Shown here piece by piece: positions 31,001 through 32,997 of a stretch of DNA of 64,000 nucleotides (the first letter of the stretch is position 1; every line of letters starts with the position of its first letter). The position numbers and the translations under genes are program-made. The DNA comes from Schistosoma haematobium (Eukaryota > Platyhelminthes > Trematoda > Strigeidida > Schistosomatidae). The notes beneath the pieces were generated by a model. It ran no database searches. It saw only the letters and a program-made list of their open reading frames with translations, and was not told the origin of the DNA. The stretch covers positions 19,333,003-19,397,002 of the forward strand of contig NC_067200.1 in assembly GCF_000699445.3 (NCBI RefSeq), in the 5' to 3' direction.

Positions 31001-31394
31001 CTCATATTCAGCATACAGTTTAAGAAATTGATTGTCATATTCTTGACTCTAATCAGATCGCGATAATTCATTATAGTTCTTAAAATGTGTCGTAGCATAA
31101 GTTCACCCTACCTGTATTTCGTTCCAACCAAGACTTCAGGATAAGTCTACATGCTAGGTTGATGTTGCTTTACAATAATTTCTATAATTCGTTGTGTTAA
31201 CAAATTATGTTATTTGTTAACGAATCTAACTCCAACTAATCACTTAAATTCACCCATCTGAATCCAAGATAATTAATTTATTCGACTTTGATTTTACACA
31301 TTGCCACAATATTCTTTATGATCTACAATGACTAATATTCGTTTACGTTTTGTTGTGTCTGTTTTTTACTAACAGTGGACTGTCTTCTAAATAA
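3958..31394 (+). CDS. Micro-exon gene, secreted protein, 19 exons
   Basis: This span holds a spliced gene of a signal-peptide exon, 17 micro-exons (9-34 nt) and a terminal exon. The exons are 3958-4033, 5405-5420, 6150-6172, 7056-7089, 9706-9731, 11005-11038, 12395-12417, 12886-12919, 16625-16647, 17940-17973, 20442-20467, 21588-21621, 22396-22415, 23986-24016, 24703-24720, 28474-28494, 29369-29386, 30110-30118 and 31376-31394. Together they give 519 nt with no internal stop, i.e. 172 aa. Nearly every exon has an AG before it and a GTAAGT-like donor after it. The protein starts with a hydrophobic signal segment (MYWMYIILLFIIALF). The mature part is small, Ser/Thr/Pro/Asn/Lys-rich and cysteine-poor. 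This architecture is known from schistosome MEGs, whose products are secreted by larvae and oesophageal glands; I cannot assign it to a numbered MEG family. Exon skipping is expected because several exons are symmetric. The weakest exons are 3, 9, 16 and 18. Confidence 0.75.
4127..4250 (+). repeat. Sm-alpha-like SINE, 5' truncated
   Basis: Starts at the beginning of the hammerhead helix I (GGTATATCC) and continues through the ribozyme into the GGCCACTATTCATC tail. It lies in MEG intron 1. Confidence 0.7.
4129..4181 (+). ncRNA. Hammerhead ribozyme (core mutated)
   Basis: Stem II (GTCC/GGAC), GAAA and the GCGTC cleavage region are intact and helix I pairs CATCC-type with GGATTCC. The first core base is changed: ATGACGAG replaces CTGACGAG. 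Probably inactive or weak. Confidence 0.65.
4310..4580 (+). repeat. Dispersed repeat R4
   Basis: The run from ATAATTTATGGACGAA through GATGAAAACCCTAAAT to CACTCTCAAGG recurs in the same order at 54400-54680; pieces of it recur at 9860 and, reversed, near 10595. Its class is not clear to me, perhaps the end of a retroelement. Confidence 0.5.
4690..4865 (-). repeat. Sm-alpha-like SINE, degenerate
   Basis: Minus-strand reading gives a weak tRNA-like head and a hammerhead relic flanked by the CCACTGATAGTCACC tail. The core is eroded. Confidence 0.5.
5168..5318 (+). repeat. Sm-alpha-like SINE, truncated in the ribozyme
   Basis: The head GACTCAGTAGCTAAGTGG, a B-box remnant and GGTACATCCAGTTGACGAG are present. 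The copy breaks off just after stem II (AGGAAGAGTC replaces AGGACGAAAC). Confidence 0.65.
5405..5420 (+). CDS. MEG exon 2 (16 nt)
   Basis: Good acceptor with a pyrimidine tract (ATCTATCTCATACATTTAG) and GTAAGT donor. Phase 1 to phase 2; encodes K-T-H-T-T after exon 1. Confidence 0.6.
5585..5705 (-). repeat. Sm-alpha-like SINE tail
   Basis: Minus-strand tail portion of family 1 (CACTGTTAACCAACATCC, then the CAAACCTAAACA end); no ribozyme is retained. Confidence 0.5.
5770..5965 (-). repeat. Non-LTR retroelement leader, reversed
   Basis: The reverse complement matches the sequence at 55290-55460 (GCGGCC..., TTGACCT.AAG, GTGGAGCATCGT), so both are copies of one repeat. Probably the 5' untranslated part of a non-LTR element. 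Confidence 0.45.
6150..6172 (+). CDS. MEG exon 3 (23 nt), candidate
   Basis: Acceptor TTTTCTTTGTTAAG, donor GTAAGTTT. Phase 2 to phase 1; encodes V-V-V-L-K-D-G-E between exons 2 and 4. It is one of the weaker exons, because other AG dinucleotides are close and its residues are more hydrophobic than the rest. Confidence 0.45.
6225..6500 (-). repeat. SINE family 2, diverged
   Basis: The minus strand shows the family order with a degraded hammerhead and a B-box relic (ACTTGAGTTTGAATAC region). It includes the GATCTTTCAGAATTAC-type body end. Confidence 0.5.
6614..7011 (+). repeat. Solo LTR with target-site duplication
   Basis: 398 bp beginning TGTATAATTG and ending ATAACA, flanked on both sides by TTTAT (6609-6613 and 7012-7016). 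An internal TATATAAAC followed by AGTATGTTTGAAATA is shared with the LTRs at 19725, 25257 and 53966 and is probably the promoter. No internal region is attached, so it is a solo LTR left by recombination. It lies in MEG intron 3. Confidence 0.75.
7056..7089 (+). CDS. MEG exon 4 (34 nt, type A)
   Basis: Acceptor AAATTCACATTGTAG, donor GTGAGTTA. Phase 1 to 2; encodes S-G-K-A-N-S-S-G-S-P-T. It shares GGAAGCCCAA with exon 10. Confidence 0.7.
7283..7670 (-). repeat. SINE family 2, near full length
   Basis: Minus-strand copy with tail, hammerhead region (TCGCCGGGTCG replaces the core CTGAGGAGTC), tRNA-like head and the 5' body ending at the CTTCTCACTAGAACTTCGAG region. The ribozyme core is broken. 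Confidence 0.65.
7980..8500 (+). repeat. Dispersed repeat R5, two tandem related pieces
   Basis: The motif ACTTCTACCTGAAGTTTGTG with GATGTCGT..AGAA and CAACCCAGTTCAGAGAACA occurs at about 7998 and, diverged, at 8387. A third copy, with the same upstream sequence (ACAACCAA...CAACATCGAGG), lies at 23690-23945. I take it as a retroelement-derived repeat of unknown class. The small open frame at 8019 is part of it and not a gene. Confidence 0.5.
8815..9310 (+). repeat. Non-LTR retrotransposon 5' region
   Basis: GC-richer than its surroundings and continuous with the endonuclease start at 9311. It carries the GTGGTCGGGCTTGCC and CCGTGCGCGACCGGCCTC segments. It reads as the leader of a CR1/RTE-type element. 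Confidence 0.5.
9311..9567 (+). pseudogene. Endonuclease N-terminus of non-LTR element, truncated
   Basis: The frame is Ser/Pro-rich, then reads KLHIGAFNVRT, the opening strand of an AP-type endonuclease with its Asn. Immediately after that motif the element is cut off by a palindrome-family repeat at about 9568. The rest of the endonuclease and the reverse transcriptase are missing. Confidence 0.6.
9568..9640 (-). repeat. Palindrome-family repeat fragment
   Basis: TACATACTACTTATATC then an imperfect return arm (CATAAATAG) and a TATAAAC end. It abuts the truncated non-LTR element. Confidence 0.5.
9706..9731 (+). CDS. MEG exon 5 (26 nt, type B)
   Basis: Pyrimidine-rich acceptor ending GAATAG, donor GTAAGTTG. 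Phase 2 to 1; encodes D-P-T-K-S-G-E-N-N. Confidence 0.65.
9860..10700. other. Unassigned intronic DNA with R4 pieces
   Basis: TTAATTTATGGACGACC at 9864 and the reverse motif TCGTCCATAAATTG near 10588 belong to repeat R4. The rest shows no coding frame or repeat that I can name. Confidence 0.35.
10840..10925 (+). repeat. Palindrome-family repeat fragment
   Basis: GTGTATGCTACTAATG..GATATAAGTAGTATGTAACACC: the family's centre with a damaged left arm. Confidence 0.5.
11005..11038 (+). CDS. MEG exon 6 (34 nt, type A)
   Basis: Acceptor TGCATTTTATAG, donor GTGAGTTC. Phase 1 to 2; encodes S-T-E-V-K-P-S-A-G-G-P. The same length and phase as exons 4, 8, 10 and 12. Confidence 0.65.
11185..11455 (-). 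repeat. Hammerhead SINE, family 3
   Basis: On the minus strand: tRNA-like head (GGATAACTCAGTG...), B-box-like segment, GAGCACCACTTCCCTC, then a hammerhead with CTGATGAG, stem II GTGC/GCAC and GAAA. The cleavage position reads GTG rather than GTC, so it should not self-cleave. Better copies lie at 25796 and 61620. Confidence 0.65.
11620..11890 (+). repeat. Palindrome-family repeat
   Basis: An imperfect palindrome CTACTTATATCCACATAAGTAG at the left, then a purine-rich stretch and a right part with GATTCTC..ATTTCACTGAGA that recurs at 23140 and 26520. Confidence 0.6.
11940..12160 (+). repeat. Palindrome-family repeat
   Basis: Centre GCTACTTATATCGACATAAG-TAG at 12001-12023 (one mismatch from perfect), preceded by CTAGTTGGTATGCTGTGT and followed by the purine-rich GAAAGTAGAAGAAAGTGAAG stretch. 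Confidence 0.6.
12395..12417 (+). CDS. MEG exon 7 (23 nt, type B)
   Basis: Acceptor TTGATTGCTTTGTAG, donor GTAAGTTC. Phase 2 to 1; encodes S-N-E-K-D-G-S-G. Confidence 0.7.
12470..12735 (-). repeat. SINE family 2, very diverged
   Basis: The minus strand follows the family outline (tail, GAAACGA remnant of the ribozyme, head, body end TTCCACTAAAACTCCAG), with many changes. Confidence 0.4.
12886..12919 (+). CDS. MEG exon 8 (34 nt, type A)
   Basis: Acceptor TTCTCTTCATAGCAG, using the second AG, which gives the 34-nt length of its sister exons. Donor GTAAGTGA. Phase 1 to 2; encodes R-H-M-N-P-S-T-N-S-T-D. Use of the first AG would add one codon. Confidence 0.7.
13002..13062 (+). repeat. tRNA-like SINE head fragment
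   Basis: TTAAGCATTCGCGCATGAGATCG..GAGTTCGAATCC is the B-box half of a family-2 head. No cloverleaf can be completed, so it is not a tRNA gene. Confidence 0.5.
13246..14665 (+). pseudogene. Penelope-like element: reverse transcriptase plus GIY-YIG, decayed
   Basis: One reading frame holds, in order: KPGIPLRPI near 13252, motif A SLDVTSLFTN near 13432, motif B MGSPLSPILADIF near 13609, motif C YINDTLIL near 13711 and FLDVLL. Then comes the C-terminal GIY-YIG nuclease (SYIGRSSRNLHVRAREH near 14344). In an active Penelope-like element the RT copies the RNA at ends nicked by the GIY-YIG domain. This copy has four in-frame stops (13546 TAA, 13687 TAA, 13828 TGA, 13873 TAG), Asn in place of the first catalytic Asp of motif C, and a frameshift near 14495 before the C-terminal LLPPWPTSRPIN end. 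The N-terminus is missing. It lies in MEG intron 8. Confidence 0.8.
14817..14876 (-). ncRNA. Hammerhead ribozyme (minus arm)
   Basis: CTGAGGAG, stem II GTCC/GGAC and GAAA are intact. The cleavage triplet is changed from GTC to GCC, so it is probably inactive. Confidence 0.6.
15001..15058 (+). ncRNA. Hammerhead ribozyme (plus arm)
   Basis: CTGAGGAG at 15012 and GAAA near 15035 are intact. Stem III is ACGGCCGT and the GTC cleavage site is kept, with helix I pairing CAGTGC. Stem II is weakened (GTTA opposite GGAC). Confidence 0.6.
15563..15945 (-). repeat. SINE family 2, full length
   Basis: One of the best copies. Minus-strand order: CAGTCACTAGTG..CTTCAGGAG body, ACTCATTGAAGACAATGGTTTACG, GTGGATCGGTTGAAGTTAG, tRNA-like head, B-box, hammerhead and the CTAGCTTCAATTGATTCATGA tail. 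A C-run lies in the head. In the ribozyme CTGAGGAG reads CTGAGGCT. A further tail piece of the same family follows at 15945-16010. Confidence 0.75.
15945..16620. other. Intronic DNA with SINE scraps
   Basis: A family-2 tail piece comes first, then unassigned AT-rich DNA. A family-2 B-box and hammerhead start (GAATTCGAATCCCATATGCG, then CGTGGATACGCAC) sits at 16283-16335. Small open frames here are not genes. Confidence 0.4.
16625..16647 (+). CDS. MEG exon 9 (23 nt, type B)
   Basis: Acceptor TTGATTGTGTTGAAG, a moderate site, and donor GTAAGTGT. Phase 2 to 1; encodes E-N-D-K-E-K-N-D, which resembles exon 7 (N-E-K-D) in residue type and equals it in length. Confidence 0.55.
16735..16905 (+). 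repeat. SINE family 2 fragment
   Basis: Half a head, B-box remnant, eroded hammerhead (CTGGTGAAGAG, AACAAAACGGCC) and tail. Confidence 0.5.
17311..17440 (+). repeat. ACTT microsatellite plus retroelement piece
   Basis: (ACTT)n at 17311-17337, then GTCCTGTTAACCGTCATAGAGGAGCATAGG-type sequence related to 27430-27560. A recurring schistosome repeat, probably the end of a non-LTR element. Confidence 0.5.
17645..17775 (-). repeat. Sm-alpha-like SINE with deleted ribozyme
   Basis: Tail GCTGTTAGCCACCATCC and tRNA-like head ACTCAGTAACTAAGTGGATA are present; most of the hammerhead between them is missing. Confidence 0.55.
17940..17973 (+). CDS. MEG exon 10 (34 nt, type A)
   Basis: Acceptor TCTTTATTTCTATGTAG, donor GTAAGTCA. 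Phase 1 to 2; encodes N-G-S-P-S-T-S-E-S-P-P. It shares GGAAGCCCAA with exon 4, which supports origin by duplication. Confidence 0.75.
18180..18450 (-). repeat. Palindrome-family repeat
   Basis: Minus-strand copy: the region with TTACAGAACCTTCTATTGAAATC, then CACTTCATTGTTCTTTCGTTT, TCTTTGATCTTCTTAACC, and the degraded palindrome at its right. Confidence 0.6.
18747..19135 (-). repeat. SINE family 2 with inverted tail
   Basis: A full minus-strand copy (18747-19068) is followed at once by a plus-strand tail of the same family (19069-19135). The extra tail begins at CCGTCCAGTG, four bases before the hammerhead cleavage point. The full copy's ribozyme has CTGAGGAG but altered helix I (CACACGG). 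Confidence 0.7.
19153..19345 (+). repeat. Sm-alpha-like SINE, 5' truncated
   Basis: Begins near helix I of the hammerhead and continues through GGCCACTATCATCGCAG to the ACGCCAATAAGAGACTGATG tail. Confidence 0.65.
19157..19208 (+). ncRNA. Hammerhead ribozyme
   Basis: CTGACGAG, GTCT/GGAC stem II, GAAA and ACGTACGTC are present. Helix I is poorly paired (GGACAG against ATGAATTCC), so activity is doubtful. Confidence 0.55.
19725..20100 (+). repeat. Solo LTR with target-site duplication GTCAG
   Basis: 376 bp from TGTTGGGATATTC to ATTATAACA, flanked by GTCAG at 19720-19724 and 20101-20105. An internal GGTATATAAAC and AGTATGTTTGAAATA are shared with the LTRs at 6614, 25257 and 53966. No internal region. 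The small open frame inside is not a gene. Confidence 0.8.
20442..20467 (+). CDS. MEG exon 11 (26 nt, type B)
   Basis: Acceptor GTTTTCTATAAACAG, donor GTAAGTTT. Phase 2 to 1; encodes D-E-K-K-N-N-S-N-D. Confidence 0.7.
20505..20745 (+). repeat. Sm-alpha-like SINE
   Basis: ATCAACTCTGAGATGCAGG, hammerhead, CTAGCCACTATCC, then a long tail ending CTAAAACATCAATGGGAAG. The tRNA-like head is missing. Confidence 0.7.
20534..20586 (+). ncRNA. Hammerhead ribozyme, intact core
   Basis: CTGACGAG 20545-20552, stem II GTCC/GGAC with a TAAACA loop, GAAA 20566-20569, stem III AC-GCGA-GT with a GNRA-type loop, GTC cleavage site after 20577, helix I CCAG/CTGG plus the outer GG/CC pairing. It matches the known schistosome type-I hammerhead and should be able to fold. 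Confidence 0.85.
20745..21025 (-). repeat. Sm-alpha-like SINE, reversed
   Basis: Minus strand: head GACTCAGTAGCTGAGTGG, B-box remnant, hammerhead relic (CTGAAGAG, GAAA lost), tail. It sits between two plus-oriented copies. Confidence 0.65.
21058..21195 (+). repeat. Sm-alpha-like SINE with dead ribozyme
   Basis: ATCAACTCTGAGATGCAGG, then CTAACGAG (core G lost) and GAAGATAC in place of GAAAC, then GATTCCACTGCTAGCCACT. Confidence 0.65.
21588..21621 (+). CDS. MEG exon 12 (34 nt, type A)
   Basis: Acceptor GGTTTGCTTCTTCAG, donor GTAAGTAA. Phase 1 to 2; encodes H-K-G-G-K-S-P-E-I-P-V. Confidence 0.75.
21745..21990 (-). repeat. Palindrome-family repeat
   Basis: Minus copy closely parallel to 18180-18450 (CATACAGTAAATACTTC, TTCATTGTTCTTTCATC, TCTTCTTAACCTTCTGC), with the palindrome degraded. 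Confidence 0.6.
22005..22285 (-). repeat. Palindrome-family repeat and TA run
   Basis: A second minus copy, directly next to the previous one. It ends in TACTACTTATATC...AAGTAGCACGCACC and a short (TA)n. Confidence 0.55.
22396..22415 (+). CDS. MEG exon 13 (20 nt, type B)
   Basis: Strong acceptor CACTTCTTTTTCCAG, donor GTTAGTTT (weaker). Phase 2 to 1; encodes K-N-N-V-S-A-S. Confidence 0.6.
22420..23135. other. Unassigned intronic DNA
   Basis: AT-rich. A 66-codon minus-strand frame (22707-22907) has no recognisable motif and no supporting context. Confidence 0.35.
23138..23400 (+). repeat. Palindrome-family repeat, best copy
   Basis: Contains a perfect 22-bp palindrome at 23149-23170 (CTACTTATATC and its complement), preceded by GGTGTGTG and followed by GTATATAACATTAATCAGG, the purine-rich stretch, and the ATTTCACTAAGAGATTCTG part. 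Confidence 0.65.
23400..23500 (-). repeat. Palindrome-family repeat, reversed piece
   Basis: CTTTGATCTTCATAATATTCTGCC, then TACATACTACTTATATCC and AGTAGCACACACC: the family's palindrome side on the minus strand, facing the previous copy. Confidence 0.5.
23690..23945 (+). repeat. Dispersed repeat R5
   Basis: Colinear with 8255-8480: GATACAACCAA, GTCAACAAGAACCAATC, CACTTCTATCTGAAGTTTGTG and CAGCTCAGAGAACAAAATTCC. Confidence 0.5.
23986..24016 (+). CDS. MEG exon 14 (31 nt, type A)
   Basis: Acceptor TTATTATTATTACAG, donor GTAAGTAT. Phase 1 to 2; encodes P-K-S-T-P-V-E-Q-S-T. One codon shorter than its sisters. Confidence 0.7.
24105..24470 (-). repeat. SINE family 2, near full length
   Basis: Minus copy with body, head (TCTAGAGGTTAGGCGCTCG), B-box GGTTCGAGTCTCG; the hammerhead is mostly destroyed. 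Confidence 0.65.
24472..24600 (-). repeat. SINE family 2, tail and ribozyme
   Basis: A second minus copy reaching only to the B-box side. The ribozyme has CTGATGAAGAAT in place of CTGAGGAGTC; GAC-AAAACGACC replaces GACGAAACGGCC. Confidence 0.55.
24703..24720 (+). CDS. MEG exon 15 (18 nt)
   Basis: Acceptor CATCATGATTTCAG, donor GTACGTTA. Symmetric in phase 2, so it can be skipped without frame change. Encodes S-G-Q-P-A-W. Confidence 0.6.
24725..25250. other. Unassigned intronic DNA
   Basis: AT-rich; small open frame 24693-24899 overlaps exon 15 by chance in another frame. I see nothing else. Confidence 0.35.
25257..25692 (-). repeat. Solo LTR, reversed
   Basis: On the minus strand it starts TGTATAATTGTTAATTAAC and ends GGATATAACA, colinear with the LTR at 6614 including TATATAAACCCAGTATGTTTG. 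No matching target-site duplication is visible (ATAAA right, AAATT left). Confidence 0.65.
25722..25790 (-). ncRNA. Hammerhead ribozyme, family 3 (minus arm)
   Basis: CTGACGAG, GTGC/GCAC stem II and GAAA are intact; the cleavage side reads GGTTGCAGGG rather than GGTCCAGGG, so cleavage is doubtful. Confidence 0.6.
25970..26026 (+). ncRNA. Hammerhead ribozyme, family 3 (plus arm)
   Basis: CTGACGAG, stem II GTGT/GCAC, GAAA, stem III ACC-CA-GGT. The cleavage triplet is GTT, an NUH site and so permitted but weaker. Confidence 0.6.
26075..26205 (+). repeat. SINE family 3, 5' part
   Basis: GATATCATTCGATCTGCACTAAGAAGG and GATCACCACCAGTGATCAATC match the 5' region of the copy at 61620; it stops before the tRNA-like head. 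Confidence 0.6.
26515..26805 (+). repeat. Palindrome-family repeat
   Basis: GTACTACTGATATTGACAGATATAAGTAG at the left, the purine-rich GGAGGCGGAAGATTAAGAAG stretch, and the right part with TTCTCAGATTTTATTAAGA. The open frame in it is not a gene. Confidence 0.6.
27118..27290 (-). repeat. Sm-alpha-like SINE, reversed
   Basis: Minus strand: weak head and B-box, GTGAGATGCTGATACATCC, hammerhead, CCACTGCTAGTCACTATCC tail. Confidence 0.65.
27145..27198 (-). ncRNA. Hammerhead ribozyme, one core change
   Basis: Stem II GTCCC/GGGAC is strong, GAAA and GCGTC are kept and helix I pairs. The core reads CTGACGTG, with U at the invariant A9. Confidence 0.65.
27430..27710 (+). repeat. Non-LTR retroelement pieces
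   Basis: (CTTA)n then GGAGTAGCATACGCC, CATCGAACTCTGTCCTG and, at 27570, CAACTCCATCTGGAGCTACT, ending GAACAATCCAGCTAAAAAACG. The last part parallels the leader of the 2275 endonuclease element. Confidence 0.5.
27965..28312 (+). repeat. SINE family 2 with inverted tail piece
   Basis: A plus copy (28018-28312) with eroded ribozyme follows a short minus tail (27968-28017). The minus tail starts at TTGTCCAGTGCC, right at the hammerhead cleavage point. Confidence 0.6.
28474..28494 (+). CDS. MEG exon 16 (21 nt)
   Basis: Acceptor TTGTTACTTGTTGAAG, donor GTAAGTTT. Symmetric in phase 2; encodes K-S-A-S-S-W-I. A further 21-nt candidate at 28688-28708 with a GTAAGTCA donor would also keep the frame; I leave it out because its residues are hydrophobic. 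Confidence 0.55.
28730..28965 (+). repeat. Palindrome-family repeat
   Basis: CAAATATAAGTAGTATGTAACAC, purine-rich stretch GAAGAAGATTGAGGAG, and TTTTCATATTTCACGAAATC at the right. Confidence 0.55.
29369..29386 (+). CDS. MEG exon 17 (18 nt)
   Basis: Strong acceptor TTTCTTTTTGAATGTGTAG, donor GTAAGTTA. Symmetric in phase 2; encodes C-R-L-I-N-V, the only cysteine of the mature protein. Confidence 0.6.
29400..30100. other. Unassigned intronic DNA
   Basis: I see no repeat or exon. The 71-codon plus frame at 29782 has no motif. Confidence 0.35.
30110..30118 (+). CDS. MEG exon 18 (9 nt)
   Basis: Good acceptor GGTTCTATTTTAACTTGTACAG-type tract, donor GTAAACTT. Symmetric in phase 2; encodes F-E-R. 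Very short, so it rests on site quality and frame only. Confidence 0.45.
30285..30699 (-). repeat. Solo LTR of the array family, reversed
   Basis: 415 bp, TGTAGAATTATGG... to ...GCCACTACA on the plus strand, the reverse of the array LTR (TGTAGTGGCATTGG to GTTCTACA). Diverged by many substitutions, so older than the array. No clear target-site duplication. It lies in the last MEG intron. Confidence 0.8.
30700..31375. other. Unassigned intronic DNA
   Basis: The end of the last MEG intron; no repeat or exon recognised. Confidence 0.35.
31376..31394 (+). CDS. MEG exon 19, terminal
   Basis: Strong acceptor TGTTTTTTACTAACAG with a branch-point-like TACTAAC. Encodes T-G-L-S-S-K then TAA at 31392. 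The 3' UTR runs on to the poly(A) signal at 31521. Confidence 0.65.
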
Positions 31395-31520
31395 TCAAAC
31401 AATCACGTTAACAAAGATGTCCCATTTAGTAACTCAATAACATCTATTTCATAACTTTATAATGAACTAAAATATTGTAATTTTATCATAGATATTACAT
31501 ACTAATATTATTACCGAGAA

Positions 31521-31526
31521 AATAAA
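31521..31526 (+). promoter_or_regulatory. Poly(A) signal of the MEG
   Basis: AATAAA 127 bp after the stop codon, in the right strand and position to end the transcript. Confidence 0.55.
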
Positions 31527-32053
31527 TCAATTCTGAGCGAATTGTACTTCATATTCAATTTGTGAATTACAGTTGATTATTATTATTGTTATGATAGTAA
31601 ACGTATTTAGCTCATGAATCTGTAGAGGCTTGATTCCTCTATATCTGACTTCAGTAAATAATATACCGTTAATTCAGCATTTACGCAGGTCGAATCTCCC
31701 AGTAGTATTATGAATTTAGTCGAGATTATTCAAAAACGGAGACACCAGTTGTGTAGACGGTGTATTGTTATTAATTGATAAATACGCAAGCACATAGGGA
31801 ATAGAGAATATGTGAGTGGTAAAAAATCCCTATATATGCTTTCGAATGTGAGTGGATCGTGAGTAAATTATTGATTGACTGTGTTTGCGGCCACTAGAAA
31901 AATAGACAAAGATTGACGTACAGACATTCTTTCAATCACAGTCACATATAATTTTGCATAGTAAGCCAATCGTTTAAATTACTTCAAGCAGTCAAAAAAA
32001 CATTCTGTATGCTTACTTTGAATACATGTATTATGCATAGCCTATTAGAAATG

Positions 32054-32562
32054 TGGGATTGTGAAGATTGTTAAATTTTTGACTGAGATCATGAGTCGGT
32101 CAGTGTTAGACAGTTATTGAGAATCTGGAAGCACAGGACGGTCGTTTGTTTCTAGTATGGGACGACTCAGCAGTAAAAGTTAAAACTATCCCGTAAGTGA
32201 GATTCGAACCCAGGACCCTCGGTCTCGTGCACGAATACCCAATCTCAAGACCACTAAGACTTCATCGAACTGGGTTTATTTCTAACCTCGACCAATCCAC
32301 GAAGTTGCACGACTATCTTTCATCATATTGGGGTAGATACCTGCTTCTATCTGACAAGGATTAGCTCCACTAGTCACGACTTCTCACTAGAATTCCGAGA
32401 GTTCCCTTACGAATCTAGACAACAAAGAGCATGTGGAACTTGTCAGTGTGTTTTGGAGATTGTTAAGATTTTGACTGAGATCATGAAATGGCCATCTAGT
32501 GCATGCGGATTTCTAGTAGTTGTCTGACATTCATAGACTCATGATCTCAATCAAAAAGGTTT
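32054..32562 (-). repeat. SINE family 2 with inverted tail
   Basis: Minus copy (32054-32489) with body, B-box and a damaged ribozyme, followed by a plus tail (32490-32562) that begins at AATGGCCATCTAGTGC, next to the hammerhead cleavage point. The LTR array starts 18 bp further on. Confidence 0.65.
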
Positions 32563-32580
32563 ATTGGAAATTCGTATGTC

Positions 32581-32997
32581 TCTAGTGGCATTGGACAATA
32601 GCCACACAATCCACAAAGCTGTGAACACGAGACTACTCAGAAAATAGATATTCAATATTTAACTCGGGGAAATACCTAACAATGGAGAAGGCGCGGAGAA
32701 TGAATTGAATGGACTGGAGTTGGTCGAGTGGCATGGCTCGGCCATGCAGGCGTGGTCTCTGCTGAATGTTACCTTATATCTTCTATTCATGTTAAATATA
32801 TTGTTCTTTCTCTAGCCTAATCTTGTTCTACATCATGTATTGGTAATTGATGCGATACAGTGAGTTGGTGTAGTCGATGGTGTGACTTCCACGCAGGATC
32901 TTATAGATTAGGCAGTTATATCATGACAAATCTACAAATTTAGGATTAGGTCTATTATTAGAGCAATACTAATATCATAGTAGACCATAGTTCTACA
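32581..32997 (+). repeat. LTR 1 (5' end of array)
   Basis: 417 bp. Private changes: TC instead of TG at the start, and CACGCAGGATC where the others read CACGTAAGATC. It is the most diverged of the six. Confidence 0.85.
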
